A DNA stretch of 64,000 nt from Liriodendron chinense. Taxonomy: Eukaryota; Streptophyta; Magnoliopsida; Magnoliales; Magnoliaceae. Within the stretch, counting starts at the first letter, position 1. Every line of letters begins with the position of its first letter. A program made the translations under genes and the position numbers. The DNA is taken from contig ML058407.1 in assembly GCA_003013855.2 (NCBI GenBank), forward strand, positions 4,358,372 through 4,422,371. The letters run 5' to 3'. This document shows positions 19,055 through 31,924 of the stretch, in pieces. Below the pieces are notes generated by a model, which had not been told where the DNA came from, ran no database searches, and worked only from the letters and a program-made list of their open reading frames with translations.

Positions 19055-22000
19055 TGTCACGCTCCAAATTCGGTTCTCGACATCCATTCCCTGTAACCCG
19101 AATTTAGAGGTGGCAGCCTCCGTAGTACCCCGATCTCGGATCCTAACCCCACACGCCAGGTTCCGATCCTGGGATACCACAAGGAGGATTTTAGGGTCTG
19201 AATTTTTTTTTAAACATGAGCATCACCATATGAGTACCATCAAAGACAAACACAATATTTCCACTAAATCATTTCGTTTACATACAGTACTGAAAGGTAA
19301 ATACACAATGCGTAAATATAAAAACTGTGCACAATCCGGCACCTCCTGGTACTGCACTCCCAACTCCAACTCAACGTTGCTGATATACTCTGGTAGAACC
19401 TGCAGCGTAACAAACGCGCATAAGCTTCGAACGAAGCTTTGTGAGTGCGTGTGCGTGCACAATGCGTATGACAAGCATGATAAATATCAGAGTAAGCAGT
19501 ACAGCATGATGAGAACTTTAAACCAAAACTTAGCCTAATTAGGCTACACGATCATATGATATGAATAACCAGCCTACAACGGCTATGCAAGCATGCAATA
19601 CAGATAACCAGCCTACCAAGGCTATATACTCATACTATGCAATGGCCTACAGGGCCTAATGTCGCATATAATGATCTAATGCATGTATGCAAATCACCAC
19701 CTCTAAGTACAGTGGTCCAGATACGAACAGTCATAACGCAATCACGTAAGCAATGCAGGACTCGGAACTGGTAGCTCGCCCAAGCTTATAGCCCCGCCCA
19801 CATCACACCCGCCCACATCAGGACCGTCCAACACCATACAGTGATACCAATACCATCTCTGAAACAGAACATCACCGGGGTCTCACAGACCTCACTACTC
19901 ACCAGTAGAATGCCAAAGCCTATCTGGTGTAATAGCGGACCTACTTACAGCTGGTCAAACTCAACCCCCTTTGCCAACACTCTTCCGGCAGGTTAGGTCA
20001 GACCTCCTTTTAAATTAACCACGTGCAGTGGAAAACACCGCCGTTTGGTATTCGGCATACTGGTGTATGATTAAACCACCCAGTCCTTGAATGGAGCACC
20101 CACCTTGGTACCAACGGGTTCAGGGACTTTCACCCAGGGATATCTTTGGCATCCAGTTTAAAGATCACATATTTCCGGTGTTCTGCGAACTACGATGGAG
20201 CTGTGGTTGCAACGTAGTAACCATGCTATATGCGGCACAAGCAGACGGTGCAAAATGCAACCATGCATACAAACGTGGGACGACATGCCCGTGCAAGTCT
20301 CCAAAGAGTACCATAAAACTATAAGGTCTCAAACACAATGTCACCGTCAGCTGGTAATGAACTGCACGACAATCACGACCGATATGGCCGGTTGATACAA
20401 GACAATCAGATGAGCCAAGTAGTCATGATGCATGAGTCAAGTATATAGTATGAGTGCCAACAAGTAGTCCATCTACCACGATGGCTATACATCAATCTAG
20501 TCCAACTTATTTGAGATATGATTAAGATGAGGGGACACATATGAATGATCGAGTCATAGTGCGGGATGTCGCTAGCCAGGGAATCTCGCACCAAGGGCTA
20601 CAAGGTATGCTAAGTTATGCCTACCATACAGTGTAAGTCAGGATGATAGATTCCTGTCCTCGAATAGTCCCATACCTATTGGAGAGGTTTGCGATAGAGA
20701 GCACGTGAATTACATTTGCGCGACTACATCTCAAATGCTTTATGAATGCGTTTATGCCCTAGTGGTCCCCAACTAACAATGGTGATTCGGGATGCATACT
20801 CATTACACATGCATAGTGGTCGTCGAAGCATATAGTATAAAGATCACATAAGAGTATTCCAACAACACTACGTGTGGCAACAGACATACTAAAAATAGCA
20901 TAAAAAGATAATTCACTTATAAACATAAAGAGATAAGACTCCAAATGGATGGTATACAACAACATAGATAGTCCAACAACTGAACGGTTTGGATTAACCT
21001 TCAATATTCAGATAACCCAAATGGAAAGGAAATGATTGAACACACTACCGACACATCAAAGGTATGACCTACTTGAGTGGCAAGAGTGGAATACTCAAAA
21101 TCATGCCGAGACCCATAATCCTGTAGTACAGTTGAGATAAACACAATAATGGTCCGTAAAAGGAATGTCATAGAACGGGTTGCAAGATAGACAGGTCATG
21201 ACAGAGAATCATACATGGTAGGGTAATCTGAGATAGATGGTCAATACAATGAGGTCCAAAAAGGGATGACAGGTCTAACCTCATACTACAAGATAGGCTC
21301 CATATAATGGATGGCCTAGATGACATACGAACGTCGAGGATGAGCCCCACACTCGCCCTAAGGGTAAACGGACGGTGTGGATGAGATATACACGATATGG
21401 TGGCCTTTAATAGTTGGGTACAAGGGTAGAAGGGGTGAGTCATATGAGTATACAAGCTGAGTTACCAAGATCAATCAACATGGTGAGTCAACAAGATGAG
21501 CCAATAAGGCAGGTTGACAAGGCGGGTCAACATGGTGAGTTAACAAGGTAAATTGACAAGACGGTTCAACAGGGTGAGTTTAAGAAGGTAGCCCTGTGAC
21601 TTGGATCGAGCAAACTCTAAGGATGATCTTTCAATAAGGGTTTACACAACTAATCATCAAGGTGGGTCCACGGGATGGACAATGCTGTCATTCGAACACA
21701 CATACTAAGGTGGTCCCAAAGCCATCCTGTACATAACATGCTAGGGTCCAGTCATTTGGATTGTTTGGATCAAGCACAAAAATTAAGGTGGTCCTTATGG
21801 ATGGCCGACATACATATCGCACCATGGTGGCCAATGGCTGACGTGGATAGAACACAGGCATAACAAGGTGGACCCGTGGTTGGGTATAACCGTACAAAGG
21901 AGTGGGGAAGCCACATACATCAATGGGCCACAACAGTTTGGGATCAATCCCGATATTTGTGCTTTCCCACTAATCAAGTGAGATGGCAACCAAACACCAT

Positions 22001-24797
22001 GGTGGGGCCCGCACACCACACGTGTGGAACCCCACCCATGGTTGGGTGACTTATGAACAAGGAGAATGGCAAATAAACATAATAGATGGGTCCTGTAAAG
22101 TTTCAATGGTAGGCATTCAATCACCCTTATTTTCTACGTGTGGCCCACTCAAAACTGGGCCCACATCCCTGCCAAGAAGAACGACAAGGTATACCCAACA
22201 TTCATCAAGGTGGGGCCCAAAGTTGAACCCCATTACCTTTGGTTAGATGGATAAATAAACATTACAATGGCCCCAAAGAAGGTTTCAAAGGTGGGCATCA
22301 ATGACCACTGTTTCCTACAATGTGGTCCACCAGAGCTTTGGATTGCCTCATCTCTTCTTAGAGGGCCCATGGACTAAAATAATATGGAAAAACAGATGGG
22401 CGTCATATATAAAACAGATACATCATTGTGGGACCCACAGAGCGTAGCACCCAAATGGGCCCCAAGAGTTTTGAATCAAACTAATATTTTTATTTTCCCA
22501 TTTATCCATATACATGTGATCTTATGAACAGGTTGAATGACAAATAAACATCACTGTAGGGCTGGGAAGATTTCAACGGTGGAGATCATTATTCCCACTG
22601 TTTCCGTGGCATGGTCCACTTGAGGTTTGGATATGCTTAAATTTTGGCTCAGCCGCTAAAATGAGCTGGAAAAACATCTGGACATAATAGATAAAGCAAA
22701 TACATTCTAGGTGGGTCCCACGATTGGGCCAGCCGCTGGACAGCCCAACCAGCCCACGGCCAGTGCCATTTTTTTTGTTTATATATATATATATATATAT
22801 ATATTTTCATCAAGTGGGGCCCACAGAAGTTTTCGATCAAGCTGATATTTTTGTTTTCCCTTTCCTGCACACGTGTGAACTCATGAACAGGTGGGATCTC
22901 AAATAATCATCATGGTGGGCCGCAGGAAGGTTCCAACGGTAGGGTCACTGTCCCAACTGTTTTCTTCCAAGTGGGGTCCACTGGAGATTTGAATCTGTCT
23001 CATTCTTGAGGCCATGCCCTAAAACGATCTCCCCAAATGGATGGACGGTATGGATATAGCACACACATCATGGTGGGACCCACAGGGTGGCCTCCAGCTG
23101 GGCAGCGAGCCCAGCGTCTGTGGACGCTGGTACGCCCAGCGCCCGGACGCCTGCTTTCTCTCTTTCTTTCTTTTTTTTTCTATGATTTTCGCCAGGTGGG
23201 GCCCACGTGAGGATGATCTACGCCATTCATCATTCTCCTCAGCTCATAAGGGACCCATAGATCCCTATATTGGATATGTTGTGAGGGCTACAAACATCAA
23301 GGTGGGCTGAGGAAGTTCAGTAGTACAAATCATTCTCCCCACTGTTTTCTATGGTGCGGTCCATTTAAGATTGGGATCTGACTCATTTTTGGGCCCTGGC
23401 CCCTAAAACATCTGGGAAAACAGATGGACGGTGTGGATTACACACAAACATTAAGGTGGGTCCCACGAGTGGGGACCCCATTCCAGCCGTCCTGACACTG
23501 GACGGTTCCAGCGTCCCAGACGCTGTGAACGTCCAGCGCTGGACGTTCTTTTATTTATTTATTTATTTTTTTAAGTTTATTTCAGGTGGGGCCCACTTAG
23601 GGAAGATCCAATCCATTCATCAGGTTTCCCAGCTCGTTGGGGACCTAATAAGCCCAATATTGGGCAGGTGATTTCTTCTACAAACATCACGGTGGGCCAT
23701 GGTAGTTTCAATAGTGGACATGGTGCTCTCCACTGTTTTCGATGGTGTGGTCCACCCGAGATCTGGATCTTCTTCATTATTGGTACCCAGCCTTAAAATG
23801 GGCTGGAGAAACAGGTGGACGGCATGGATCAAATACATGCATCAAAGTGGGTCCCATGAGTGGGGACCCACGGTCAACCCCCAAAGTGGCTAGGCCTGCT
23901 GGGCAGCAGCGTTCTCTGGACGCTGACTGTCCAGCGGCCGATTCTTCTTCTTCTTTTTTTTTCTTTATTATTATTATTATTATTATAATTATGTGGGGCC
24001 TATACATGGATGATCCAGCCCATCCATCTCATTGCCCATCACAAGATGGGCCCAAGGAAAGAAAATGAAAGGTAAACGAGAAAAAGGGGGAAAGTTTGCA
24101 CTCACAATGATGGTTGGACGGTTGGATTGCCGATCGGACGGTCCGGATGATGATCGGGGTCCTCCAAGCTTGATCTTCACCTTCAATTCCTCTAACTCTC
24201 TCTTTCTCTCTCTTGATCTCCCTCTAAATCTCTCTCTACTTCTCTCTCTTCTCTCTCTTTCTCTTTCTCTCTCCTTTCTCTCTTTCTCTCAAATCTTGGA
24301 TTTGAAATGGACGAGTGGTGCTTGGGAAATGGGGGGTTTCTTAGAAATGGCTAGCATGGGAGGTAGGGGTTGTGATGATGGCTAGATAATGATGATGATG
24401 ATGGGAGAGGGCATGGGAGGTGTTGACTTTGTTGAGAGAGGAATATGATAGGTATGGTGTGTGTAGGTTAGGGTAATGATAGGGGTATGGGTGAGGGTGA
24501 TGGTGATTGATTTGACATGTTGTTGGGATTTGTGCAAGTGGGACCCACGCCTACACGCACGTTGCGCGACCCACCTCGGATTGCTCAAAAGTACGCATCT
24601 CACACACTGGGTGTCGCAATGGGACGTGCCGCGCGACGTTGGAATCGTGACGCCTGCTCGGTCGCAAGGGTACAAGTCTTAGGTCGTTGCGGTACTAAAT
24701 CAGGGTCGCAATCAAGGCTCGCTAATCTGGTCCGTCTGGGACGTATCGGTACCGGAAACTAAACGTACGGAGGGCAATTCAGGGTACGGGTCTTACA
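19055..24797 (+). mobile_element. Solo LTR, family A copy 2 (about 5.7 kb)
   Basis: It starts TGTCACGCTCC, ends GGGTCTTACA, and is flanked by the perfect duplication TTATC (19050-19054 and 24798-24802). It is collinear with 8408-13146 over nearly all its length, including the conserved last 250 bases. It is about 1 kb longer, mainly because a roughly 390-bp module is present four times (22730-24010) instead of once. There is no coding sequence and no internal retroelement domain. The target is the 3' LTR of the Athila-like element, so it is younger than that element. Confidence 0.88.
22730..24010. repeat. About 390-bp tandem module, four units, in solo LTR A2
   Basis: Each unit ends with a GC-rich palindromic phrase (CAGCGTC..GACGCTG), then a T-rich run, then GTGGGGCCCAC and a sentence including GATCCA..CCATTCAT. 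The GTGGGGCC anchors are near 22811, 23190, 23585 and 23991. Copy 1 has a single unit (about 12170-12400). Simple repeats sit in the T-rich parts: TA at 22780-22805 and ATT at 23961-23990. Confidence 0.75.
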
Positions 24798-25255
24798 TTA
24801 TCATGTTTTGCTTGATTAGATTTGAATTATGGTAACCCTTGAGCATGCCATAGTCCATAGGCATGGCTGTTACTCCGAAGGCTATGATTTTGAATGCTAT
24901 GTGGTTGAATGGGACTAGAACTTGGGAGTTCAACTTAAGCGGGATCGAATGTGTTTCAATGCTTTATCTTCCAACTAGATGAGAGATAAAACTTCAAATC
25001 TAGTTGTGTTTTATGCTTGGGTTGATTGGATTGACATGGGATTACTACAAGTGGATCCTTGAAAGCCTTAATTCCTTTAATTACTGATTTTCCTAAGTTA
25101 CTGTTTATGATAATTCTCTCAATTGAATCTCTTAATTATTTCAATCCTAGTTGCTAGAATAGTTTAGAATTGGTTTTCTAAATACTTGTGCATTGACCTC
25201 GGTCTTACCGAGATTTATTACTACATCGTAGCCTTGCACTTGAGGCGAGAGAACA

Positions 25256-25880
25256 TTCACGACGCTCCTCTCCACCTCCAACGACTTTAAGGTCCTTTTA
25301 TGATACGTTAGGAACGTAATAGAAGTGTCCTTTTATAGCAAAGATCCCCCACCAACTTTGAATCTTCTAGAATTGCGTAACTCCTTATGTAGTTGAGTCG
25401 ATTGTTGACTAGTCGGAGCCCTTGGTCGACCGGTCGGAGCTCATGGACATCAACAAACTTAACAATTTTTTTAATTTGGATGCATTGTCAATTGATCAGT
25501 AACCAGTCGAAGCCTCTGGCCGACTGGTCAGAAACAGCCCATTATAGTCTAGCGAGTTTAGCAGAAAATACACCCCCTTGATTGAATTTTCGACTGGTCA
25601 GTCGACCAGTCAACGGCCATGGCCAATCGGTCGGTCGATGTATTTTTTTCTGATTTTTTTCCTTCTTCTCAATCTCCCTTGCTTCTTTCTTTCACCTCTT
25701 GGCACTTGTTCTATTGATCTTCAATACATACAAAGTGACTTTTTTGACATCATATTGGTGAAGTTTCTCCCCCTTTCTTATAATCACAAAAATATGTATT
25801 AGATGAGTCTTTAAACATACAAACCATGCATAATGTGTGATGAATTGGGGTTAGAATATGCACAATTCAGAGCTCAATAG
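25256..25880 (-). mobile_element. Truncated Athila-like LTR, U3 only, minus strand
   Basis: Read on the minus strand from about 25880 it starts TATTGAGCTCTGAATTGTGC (a decayed TGTTGAGCTC start), passes TAACCCCAATTC, a pyrimidine/purine block and weak GACCGGTC-like palindromes (25600-25410), and ends just after a TATA box (GCTATAAAAGG, about 25342-25331). R and U5 are missing. It is related to the LTRs at 13884 and 55786. Confidence 0.6.
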
Positions 25881-27300
25881 AGGCCTATTGCTCGTATCCC
25901 AACAACTAGAATCTAGATTTATATATCTTCAAAACTCTATGCCTTGAAAATTCTACTTTTTAGGTAACTAGACGAATCACATAAATACATTGAATCTTTT
26001 CTTCTAATTTATTTTTTATTTTTGTTTCATTAAGAAATAAGAGAAAGTCTCGAGATTGTTTCCATTAGCGAAAACTAATTAGGATAAGATTGATTGCATT
26101 ATTTTGAAAAATCCTTTGATTATTTTCACATGTTTTGCTCGGGACTAGCAAAATGCTGGTTGGGGGTATAATAAGTGCTTAATTTTGTATAATTAACTCT
26201 AATACTAAATAATTTTGTATAATTAACTCTAATTACTAAAAGCATTATCATTTGTTTTTCGGTTACTTAACCCTCATTAGATGAATTTTTGATGTTTATA
26301 TGATTTTGGGAGGTTGGAGATGATCCAAGCCAATTAGACGCTTTTAGGGCCCAAAGTGATCAATATCAAGCATGGGGCAATCCTAAAGAAAATTGAGCTC
26401 TAAAGATCGAAGGTTGGACTATGTGGAGATTGAGATTTGAGACCTAGAAGGCCAAGCGCCTTAGAGATCCTGGGTGCACATGTTGGTATCCTCATACTTC
26501 TTATAATGGACATGTGTGATCAAGAAGGGATGTCCAAATATCTCATTCAACATACAGGACAGATGGAGTCCCCTCCACCATTAATACCTGCAACCAGAGA
26601 AAATTGGATCAGTTTTCCATCAACAAGCATCACCAGGCTGGAGTCCAATCCATCATCCAGTATGTGGACCCATCTTCCTTCAGTGTACGGATCGGAACAT
26701 CTTACGCGCAGCTCAAGCTGAAGATGGACGCCTCTCCCTCACTCGTGCTAAATAGCCAAGAGAGGAGGAGATGTCACGTATGGCCAGCCATGCAAGAGAA
26801 GGTAGCCAGTTCTCACTCCATTTTGCACATGTACCAGCAAATGAGGACATCACTTCCTCTTATAAGCATGTGCAACTAAAAAGGCATCCCTCTCCACTCT
26901 CATTTCATGTGCCAAACAAAGCAAGTGGATAAGCTTCAAAACATTCTCACCCTCACACATGTGATGCCAGCCTCCTCTCCACCATCCCTCACATGCATCT
27001 GGCAAAGAAAGAGGTCTTCCCCTCACACACGTGCCATCAAAAGTGGACCCTATTTACACAACAAAATTTTATTTTAATAGATGGGGAAGATAAGAGTAAC
27101 ATTCTAACATTTGACAAGACAAAGAGATACATTCATCATTCCATTTGTCTTATTCATCATGATAAGGTTCTTTTACATTCCATTGATACATCCCTTGATT
27201 CTAGAATAAAATGTTCATGGTACAAATACAATGCAAGTTCATTTCTGCTTATGAATTTCGATAGATTTCCCCTCCTTTTGTTTTCGTTCTGCCAACGGCA
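25881..27300 (+). mobile_element. Unclassified LTR-element remnant, 3' end and possible LTR
   Basis: The text CATGTTTTGCTCGGGACTAG and GCTGGTTGGGGG at 26125-26167 is the 3' end and polypurine tract of an Athila-like element in plus orientation. It is followed by AATAAGTGCTTAATTTTG, perhaps the start of its LTR, with a local duplication of TTTTGTATAATTAACTCTAA (about 26193 and 26213). From 26250 to 27300 I see no coding sequence, only short scattered ORFs without recognisable motifs. The right edge is unresolved. Confidence 0.4.
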
Positions 27301-27787
27301 AAGAATATGGTTGGGATGATCCCCAGGCTGAGATTTCTCTCCTCTTCTTTGCATTATATCTTCAAGTCTGGCTTGATTCTTCAACAGTCTTAGCTTTTGA
27401 AAGGGGAATAGGAATAAGATCTTTAAGATCCACTCCTGACATCTTTTATAAAAGAGATAATGCCATTGCAAACTTCAATTTCAACTTTCAGATCGGGTTA
27501 TGTAAACACTTCGTCTTGAGCCTTCTTCATTATTCCTTCTCATAGATCATTTGATCTCACATTTTGACAGAATTTCCTTGTCATTCTTCTTCAATTCTCG
27601 AGTATTGCAACTCGTGCATTCAACCCAGGAAGAAGGAGATGCACAAGGCCTTCTCCATACCTCTGAAATCTTCAGAAGGAGCTCTGGAGTTCTCAACTTC
27701 GGAAGTCAATCCCAAATGAGGACCCCTTGGGGGGTATTTATAGGCTTTGGGGTGGATCTCGTGTAAAGACCCATCAATCCAGCATGC

Positions 27788-28230
27788 TCTTTATGCAACC
27801 AGCGTAAAGACAATAACCCTTTACGTGGGTCGCGTAAACAAGCTATCTTATACACTTTTTCCTTTATTCTTTTCTTCCTTATTTCTTTTGATTCTTTCTC
27901 ATTCTTCTCTTTTTTTTTTTTTTTTCTAAACCTTGTTTCTTCCTTTTCCTTTGCATTTTTCTATGCCTTGACAGATGCCCCCTCGATCCTCTTTAGATGG
28001 GTTCTTCAAAACCAAGCTGGAGTGGATCGACTTCTTCAAAAGATGCAAATGAGTAGTCCACCTAGCTAGCCTTTTACGTGGGCCACATAAATACTTGACC
28101 AACTGTTTATATAAGGAACAACACCCCCTGCATTTTCACTTGTCTTCATTTGCAGTGGAGCTCTGTCACAATCTGATCCTTTTATGTGATCGTGCATAAA
28201 GCTAGTGCTTCCACGTGGTTTGCGTAAACA
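27788..28230. repeat. Spaced palindromes TTTACG..CGTAAA on both sides of the LTR start
   Basis: About five 19-20-nt imperfect palindromes: TTTATGCAACCAGCGTAAA (27792), TTTACGTGGGTCGCGTAAA (27819), TTTACGTGGGCCACATAAA (28071), TTTATGTGATCGTGCATAAA (28181) and a partial one ending GCGTAAAC (28222). They lie between and around two opposite-facing TATA boxes (27743 minus, 28106 plus). Confidence 0.65.
28106..28115 (+). promoter_or_regulatory. TATA box for the plus-strand antisense ORF
   Basis: TTTATATAAG lies about 130 bases from the LTR boundary and 380 bases before the ATG at 28494, pointing away from the LTR. The arrangement is like the TATA box at 7924-7933 in the first Tat element. Confidence 0.5.
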
Positions 28231-28493
28231 GTCTTTTCAAGCTGAATTTTCTCTAAGTGTTAAAGCTTTGCCAAATTTTTTTCATCATTCGATCCTCTTC
28301 TACGATGATCCATCATCTTTTTAGCCTCTCTAATCCTGCATATCTCGAGCTTCTTTCCAAGTTTCTTTATTTGGGAGCTTTCGGAAGCTATCAAGTTCCT
28401 TTATCTTGGCGATCATAGTCCTCTTGAATATTTGACTCTTGGAACTTTTTATAACTTCCCTAATACTTCCGATTCTTCTTCTAATAGATAATC

Positions 28494-29176
28494 ATGCCTT
28501 CAAAGAAGAAATCCACGGAGCCATCAACGTCGTCTCGTCGAGCGTAAAACCATCAGATTTCAACCTATGCTTTTGCTCTTTGTTTCTTTCAGAGGTTGTT
28601 GGAAAAACTTAATCACCTGAAGAATGGATTCATCTTTCTACTTTCGAGGACGAAATCATTTCTGCTTCATCCCTCTTGGATCTTGATGCAACACCTTATG
28701 TTACTATTGTCGCGGATTTGGTGGCTCAAATTCTCAAGCTGTAGCGAATGAAGGACGATTCTATAGGATTATCTGCTTCATTGTCTGTGAAAGATGAACG
28801 AAATCTGTTGGAAGGTGTTGAACTAGTCATGGTAAATTCTCTTCTCGATAATGGAGATTTTGTTCATAATGCCTTCTTGTCTCTTCAGGATCATAAGGCC
28901 CATCATAATTTCTTATTTCGTAATGTTCAAATGATGGCTTTATCACATCCTCTGATTTTGGATGTTGCTCGTCATTCTGAGGAATTCAACACCACTCTTG
29001 AGAAAACTTTAAATGACTTGGAAGTTGGAGCTGGCCTTGATCAATATGTGGTTCAGGAGGTCCAGAAGCACATCAAAGTCTTGCTAAACATTGCTTCTCA
29101 AGAATTGGCCGTCGAGGCGAGAGTGGAGATGCTAAAGAAGAACATTTCTGAACTCCTCGACACCTTCAAGGTTTAA
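28494..29176 (+). pseudogene. Spliced coding remnant of unknown family (candidate Tat antisense ORF)
   Basis: ATG 28494 opens a short basic exon (MPSKKKSTEPSTSSRRA) with a splice donor GTAAAA at 28544 and an acceptor TTTCAG ending at 28592. The following frame (SPEEWIHLSTFEDEIISASS... to 29176) is open except for TAA near 28610 and TAG at 28742; the long clean part is 28748-29176. The C-terminal 80 residues look like a coiled coil (EEFNTTLEKTLNDLEV, VEARVEMLKKNISELLDTF). I do not recognise a domain. Position and orientation suggest an antisense ORF of a minus-strand Tat-like element. A host gene piece is the alternative. Confidence 0.45.
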
Positions 29177-29549
29177 ACAGAAGGAGTAGTAATGGCTAGG
29201 ATGTCAGAAGCTCTTCCTGCTCTTAGTTGCCTTCATTGTCTTCTTTAATGATAAGTCAACATCGACTGGAACTGCTTTTAATGTTAATGAACTTGCGACT
29301 TTCTTTTTTCTTTTGAGGAGTCCAATCTTGTGCACTTAACTTTAAAGCTAGCTTTAGAATTTCCTAGCATCCAAGAAAGTAGTAATTAATGTTTCTGCTT
29401 TAAATCAGTATGACTGTATTTAAACTTTGACTATGACTTTCATGTATTTTGTATTTCTTTGAATGAAATATGTTCATGTGTCAGGGTTACTTTCCTTTCA
29501 TTTTGACAACTTTGCTTTGTGCTTTACTTCATCTGCTAAATTCTCTTAC
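29177..29549 (+). other. Probable 3' untranslated flank of the 28494 ORF
   Basis: There is no ORF. The sequence is T-rich, with AATGAAAT-type polyadenylation-like text near 29460-29475. It ends at the Athila LTR border at 29550. Confidence 0.35.
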
Positions 29550-31924
29550 TATTCACAACCTCAAGTGTAGGGTTGCGATGTAGTAATAATTTAGTAAGAC
29601 TGTGATCGTCCTCAAGGATTTATGTACATGTTTACAAAATTCTTTAAAATAATCTAAAGTTGGAATTGTATTAAGAAACTAAATATGAAAACTTGAATTG
29701 AATGGGTGATTTAAAACAAAAAAGTAAAAGCGAATAAAATCAATATGCTAAAGACACTAGAGCGTTAAGGATCCACTTATAACTATTTCCAATGAATTAA
29801 TTCAACTAGGTTCCATCTTATCTCAACTAGAATAAGAGTTTAATCCTATCTACCTGGAATACAGAGTGGTTAAATCACAATCAATCTGACATAACTAAAA
29901 TATTCATCAATAATAGTTCCCTCTTTCCAAGCTTAACTGTTGGGCATAGGGAATTCAATTCTTTGAACTATACAGGCCAAACCTTATTCAAATCAAGTAA
30001 AATCATAATCATAGCCTTCCTCTAATCCTATCACGAGATTAAATGTAGAACCACAATCTGAATTTTAATCAAATTATAATTGATAAACAATTCCATTCAA
30101 ATCAAAATTCACAAAAATATGAACTTAGGTTTGAAATAGTTCCCACATTAAGATCCATGTTATAGAGCATAGGGAATTTAAAGCATCTACCATACCCATA
30201 GTCTAGTAGATTGATGAACTATATACGTCTAAACAATTCAAAATAATTAAAAAACTAGTTTTAGAACTTCTAAGTGTCCAATAAGCCCAGAGTCATCAAA
30301 GATCAAAGAAGAACTAGAACTAAAACTTTATTCAAACTAGAATCAAACTATGTTCATCATTAAAACATAAAAAGAAAATCTAAATAAAATCAACTCATAA
30401 AAAATAAGCTACAAGCTTCACCTCTTAACTCTAGCTAAGAGGTTTTAGTTCATCTTTAACATGATTAAACTAAAATCTTTGCGAAAAACATAAAAAGAGA
30501 ATTAGAACTAGAAGAAAACTCTTAAAACTTTAATTAGAACTCCCCCTCCAAGCCTCCAAGTTCTTCTCCACATCCTTGATACCTGGAAGAGAGAGGAGAG
30601 CTCCATATTTATAATGTAGATAAGAAATCAGCAATAGATGCGATTTTGTTTCACTTAAAACAGGGTAACCAACGGTCACATTGCCTTGAAATTTAAACTG
30701 TAGCTTCCTTAACATATGTAATTTCTCATGGATGGTTTAGAGCTTGCTTGTTATCCCTTGAGTGGACCCATGAATTAGAACAGTGATCGCCTCTTCAAAT
30801 CACCCAATTCAGACACATGTAGAACCAGTCATCTTGTGATCAACGGTACAGAGTGTACAGAGGTCAGATTGATTTCAAATTTGGAACATTGGCAAAAAAC
30901 TTCTTCCTCTACATGATAGATGGTTCAAATTTCCCAAAACTAATCCATGATGTAGTAAAAAAATCAGAACATTTAGAACTTTTTATAGAATCTGTGCAGT
31001 TGAAATATTTCAGGACTGTCCATCTTCTTTCAACTGGTACGATCAAACCACACATCCGATTGACATGAAAAGTTTTTTAGTATCGAGCTTCTCTTCAATG
31101 TGGATGGACTGGATTTTTGAAATTCATTAAAGTGGGCCCCACGAACTGGGTTGAAAGGTGCAAAACAGGATTAGCCTTGTTCTGGTTAAAACTCAAAACC
31201 GGAAACTCCATAGTTTCTATTCTTTTTTTCTTTCTTTCTTATTTCTTTATTTTGGAGTGTCTCACGCACGTCCACAGTAGACTATTTATGGATGGTGGAT
31301 AAAATTTAGCCTGGGGATGCCATGATCTGAATGCTTAATTGAAGTCCACCTGTTGAACGTTGGAGCAGGCGTTAAGGAGCAGTTGCAACTGGACGGCTGA
31401 AGGGTGTAGGAGACATCCACAACTACTGGTCTTGAGGCATCCATAAGATGGACGGTCATGTTGATCCTTTTATAGTCTTGCAAATGGTATGGACGACTGC
31501 TATTGACGTGAGATAGTTGGAGATGCTCTTGGTGCAGCTGCATGTGTGAGGCTGGATATCTCCACCAGCTCCTTCAATTGTTGAACGTACATAATGGATT
31601 GTGTCCATCTAATGCATGTGTGGCTGATGATCGTGGTCCACTTGAGTTGGATGAGATGTGAATGGTTGAGAGTATAGATGATGCTGGAGTCCACCATGTG
31701 CTGGATTTTGCTTGTTGCTAACCTAGATGGAAGAAAGGATTTCTCTATGGATTGGACGACTAAGAGAAAAGTGGTCCATTTGTTCCCTGTTAAGCTCATT
31801 TTCTTCACATCTCTCATTTGCTTTTGTAATTACAAAAACACATTAAAGTCATTCTTTAAGCCCATTATTTTATATAATTAAAGCATGGAATTGGGGATAA
31901 ATGTGCACAATTCAAGGCTTAACA
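29550..31924 (-). mobile_element. 3' LTR of the minus-strand Athila element
   Basis: On the minus strand it starts TGTTAAGCC at 31924, has its TATA box (TTATAAATAT) at 30615-30606, and ends ..GGTTGTGAATA at 29550, where ..GAACA would be expected (one C-to-T). R/U5 includes GAGGACGATC..TTACTA and the AAGGATCCAC text shared with the 5' LTR. U3 lacks the GACCGGTC array found in the smaller Athila-like LTRs. It contains GTGGGCCCCAC near 31134. Confidence 0.8.

Larger units (their letters stand above)
15656..25255 (+). mobile_element. Athila-like element, 5'-truncated, 3' LTR split by solo LTR A2
   Basis: It enters abruptly inside the protease domain at about 15660 and then carries the acidic protease-RT linker, a long 3' non-coding region, a polypurine tract (18099-18110) and a 3' LTR starting TGTTAAACC at 18111 and ending GAGAGAACA at 25255. 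The 3' non-coding text and LTR resemble the non-autonomous element at 33256-38776. RT, RNase H and integrase are absent between linker and LTR, so it was probably non-autonomous even when whole. The 5' end and target duplication are lost. Confidence 0.75.
18111..25255 (+). mobile_element. 3' LTR of the Athila-like element (interrupted)
   Basis: The LTR's own sequence is 18111-19054 and 24798-25255. U3 has degenerate GACCGGTC palindromes, the TATA box is CTATAAAAGG at 18698-18707, and the R/U5 text ends GAGGCGAGAGAACA. The break at 19054 falls in TCTCTGAGATTATC, which is continuous in the related LTRs at 34005 and 38326. Confidence 0.8.
27301..29549 (-). mobile_element. 3' end of a minus-strand Tat-like element: LTR, polypurine tract and antisense ORF
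   Basis: On the minus strand GAGGGGGCATC (27984-27974) is followed by TGTCAAGG at 27973, the same polypurine/LTR boundary as at 8198 and 54608. The LTR runs leftward from 27973, with a TATA box CTATAAATAC at 27743-27734; its far end is not clear. To the right, where the element's internal region should be, lies a plus-strand ORF with its own TATA box, which mirrors the antisense ORF of the Tat element at 5582-7768. No pol sequence is left; the Athila LTR at 29550 replaces it. Confidence 0.55.

Noticed and set aside
13884..25255. One element with 13884-15504 as 5' LTR and 18111-25255 as 3' LTR
   Set aside because: The LTR starts differ (TGTTGAGCTC against TGTTAAACCTCC). The first has its own near-perfect target duplication, and Tat LTR text resumes after it.
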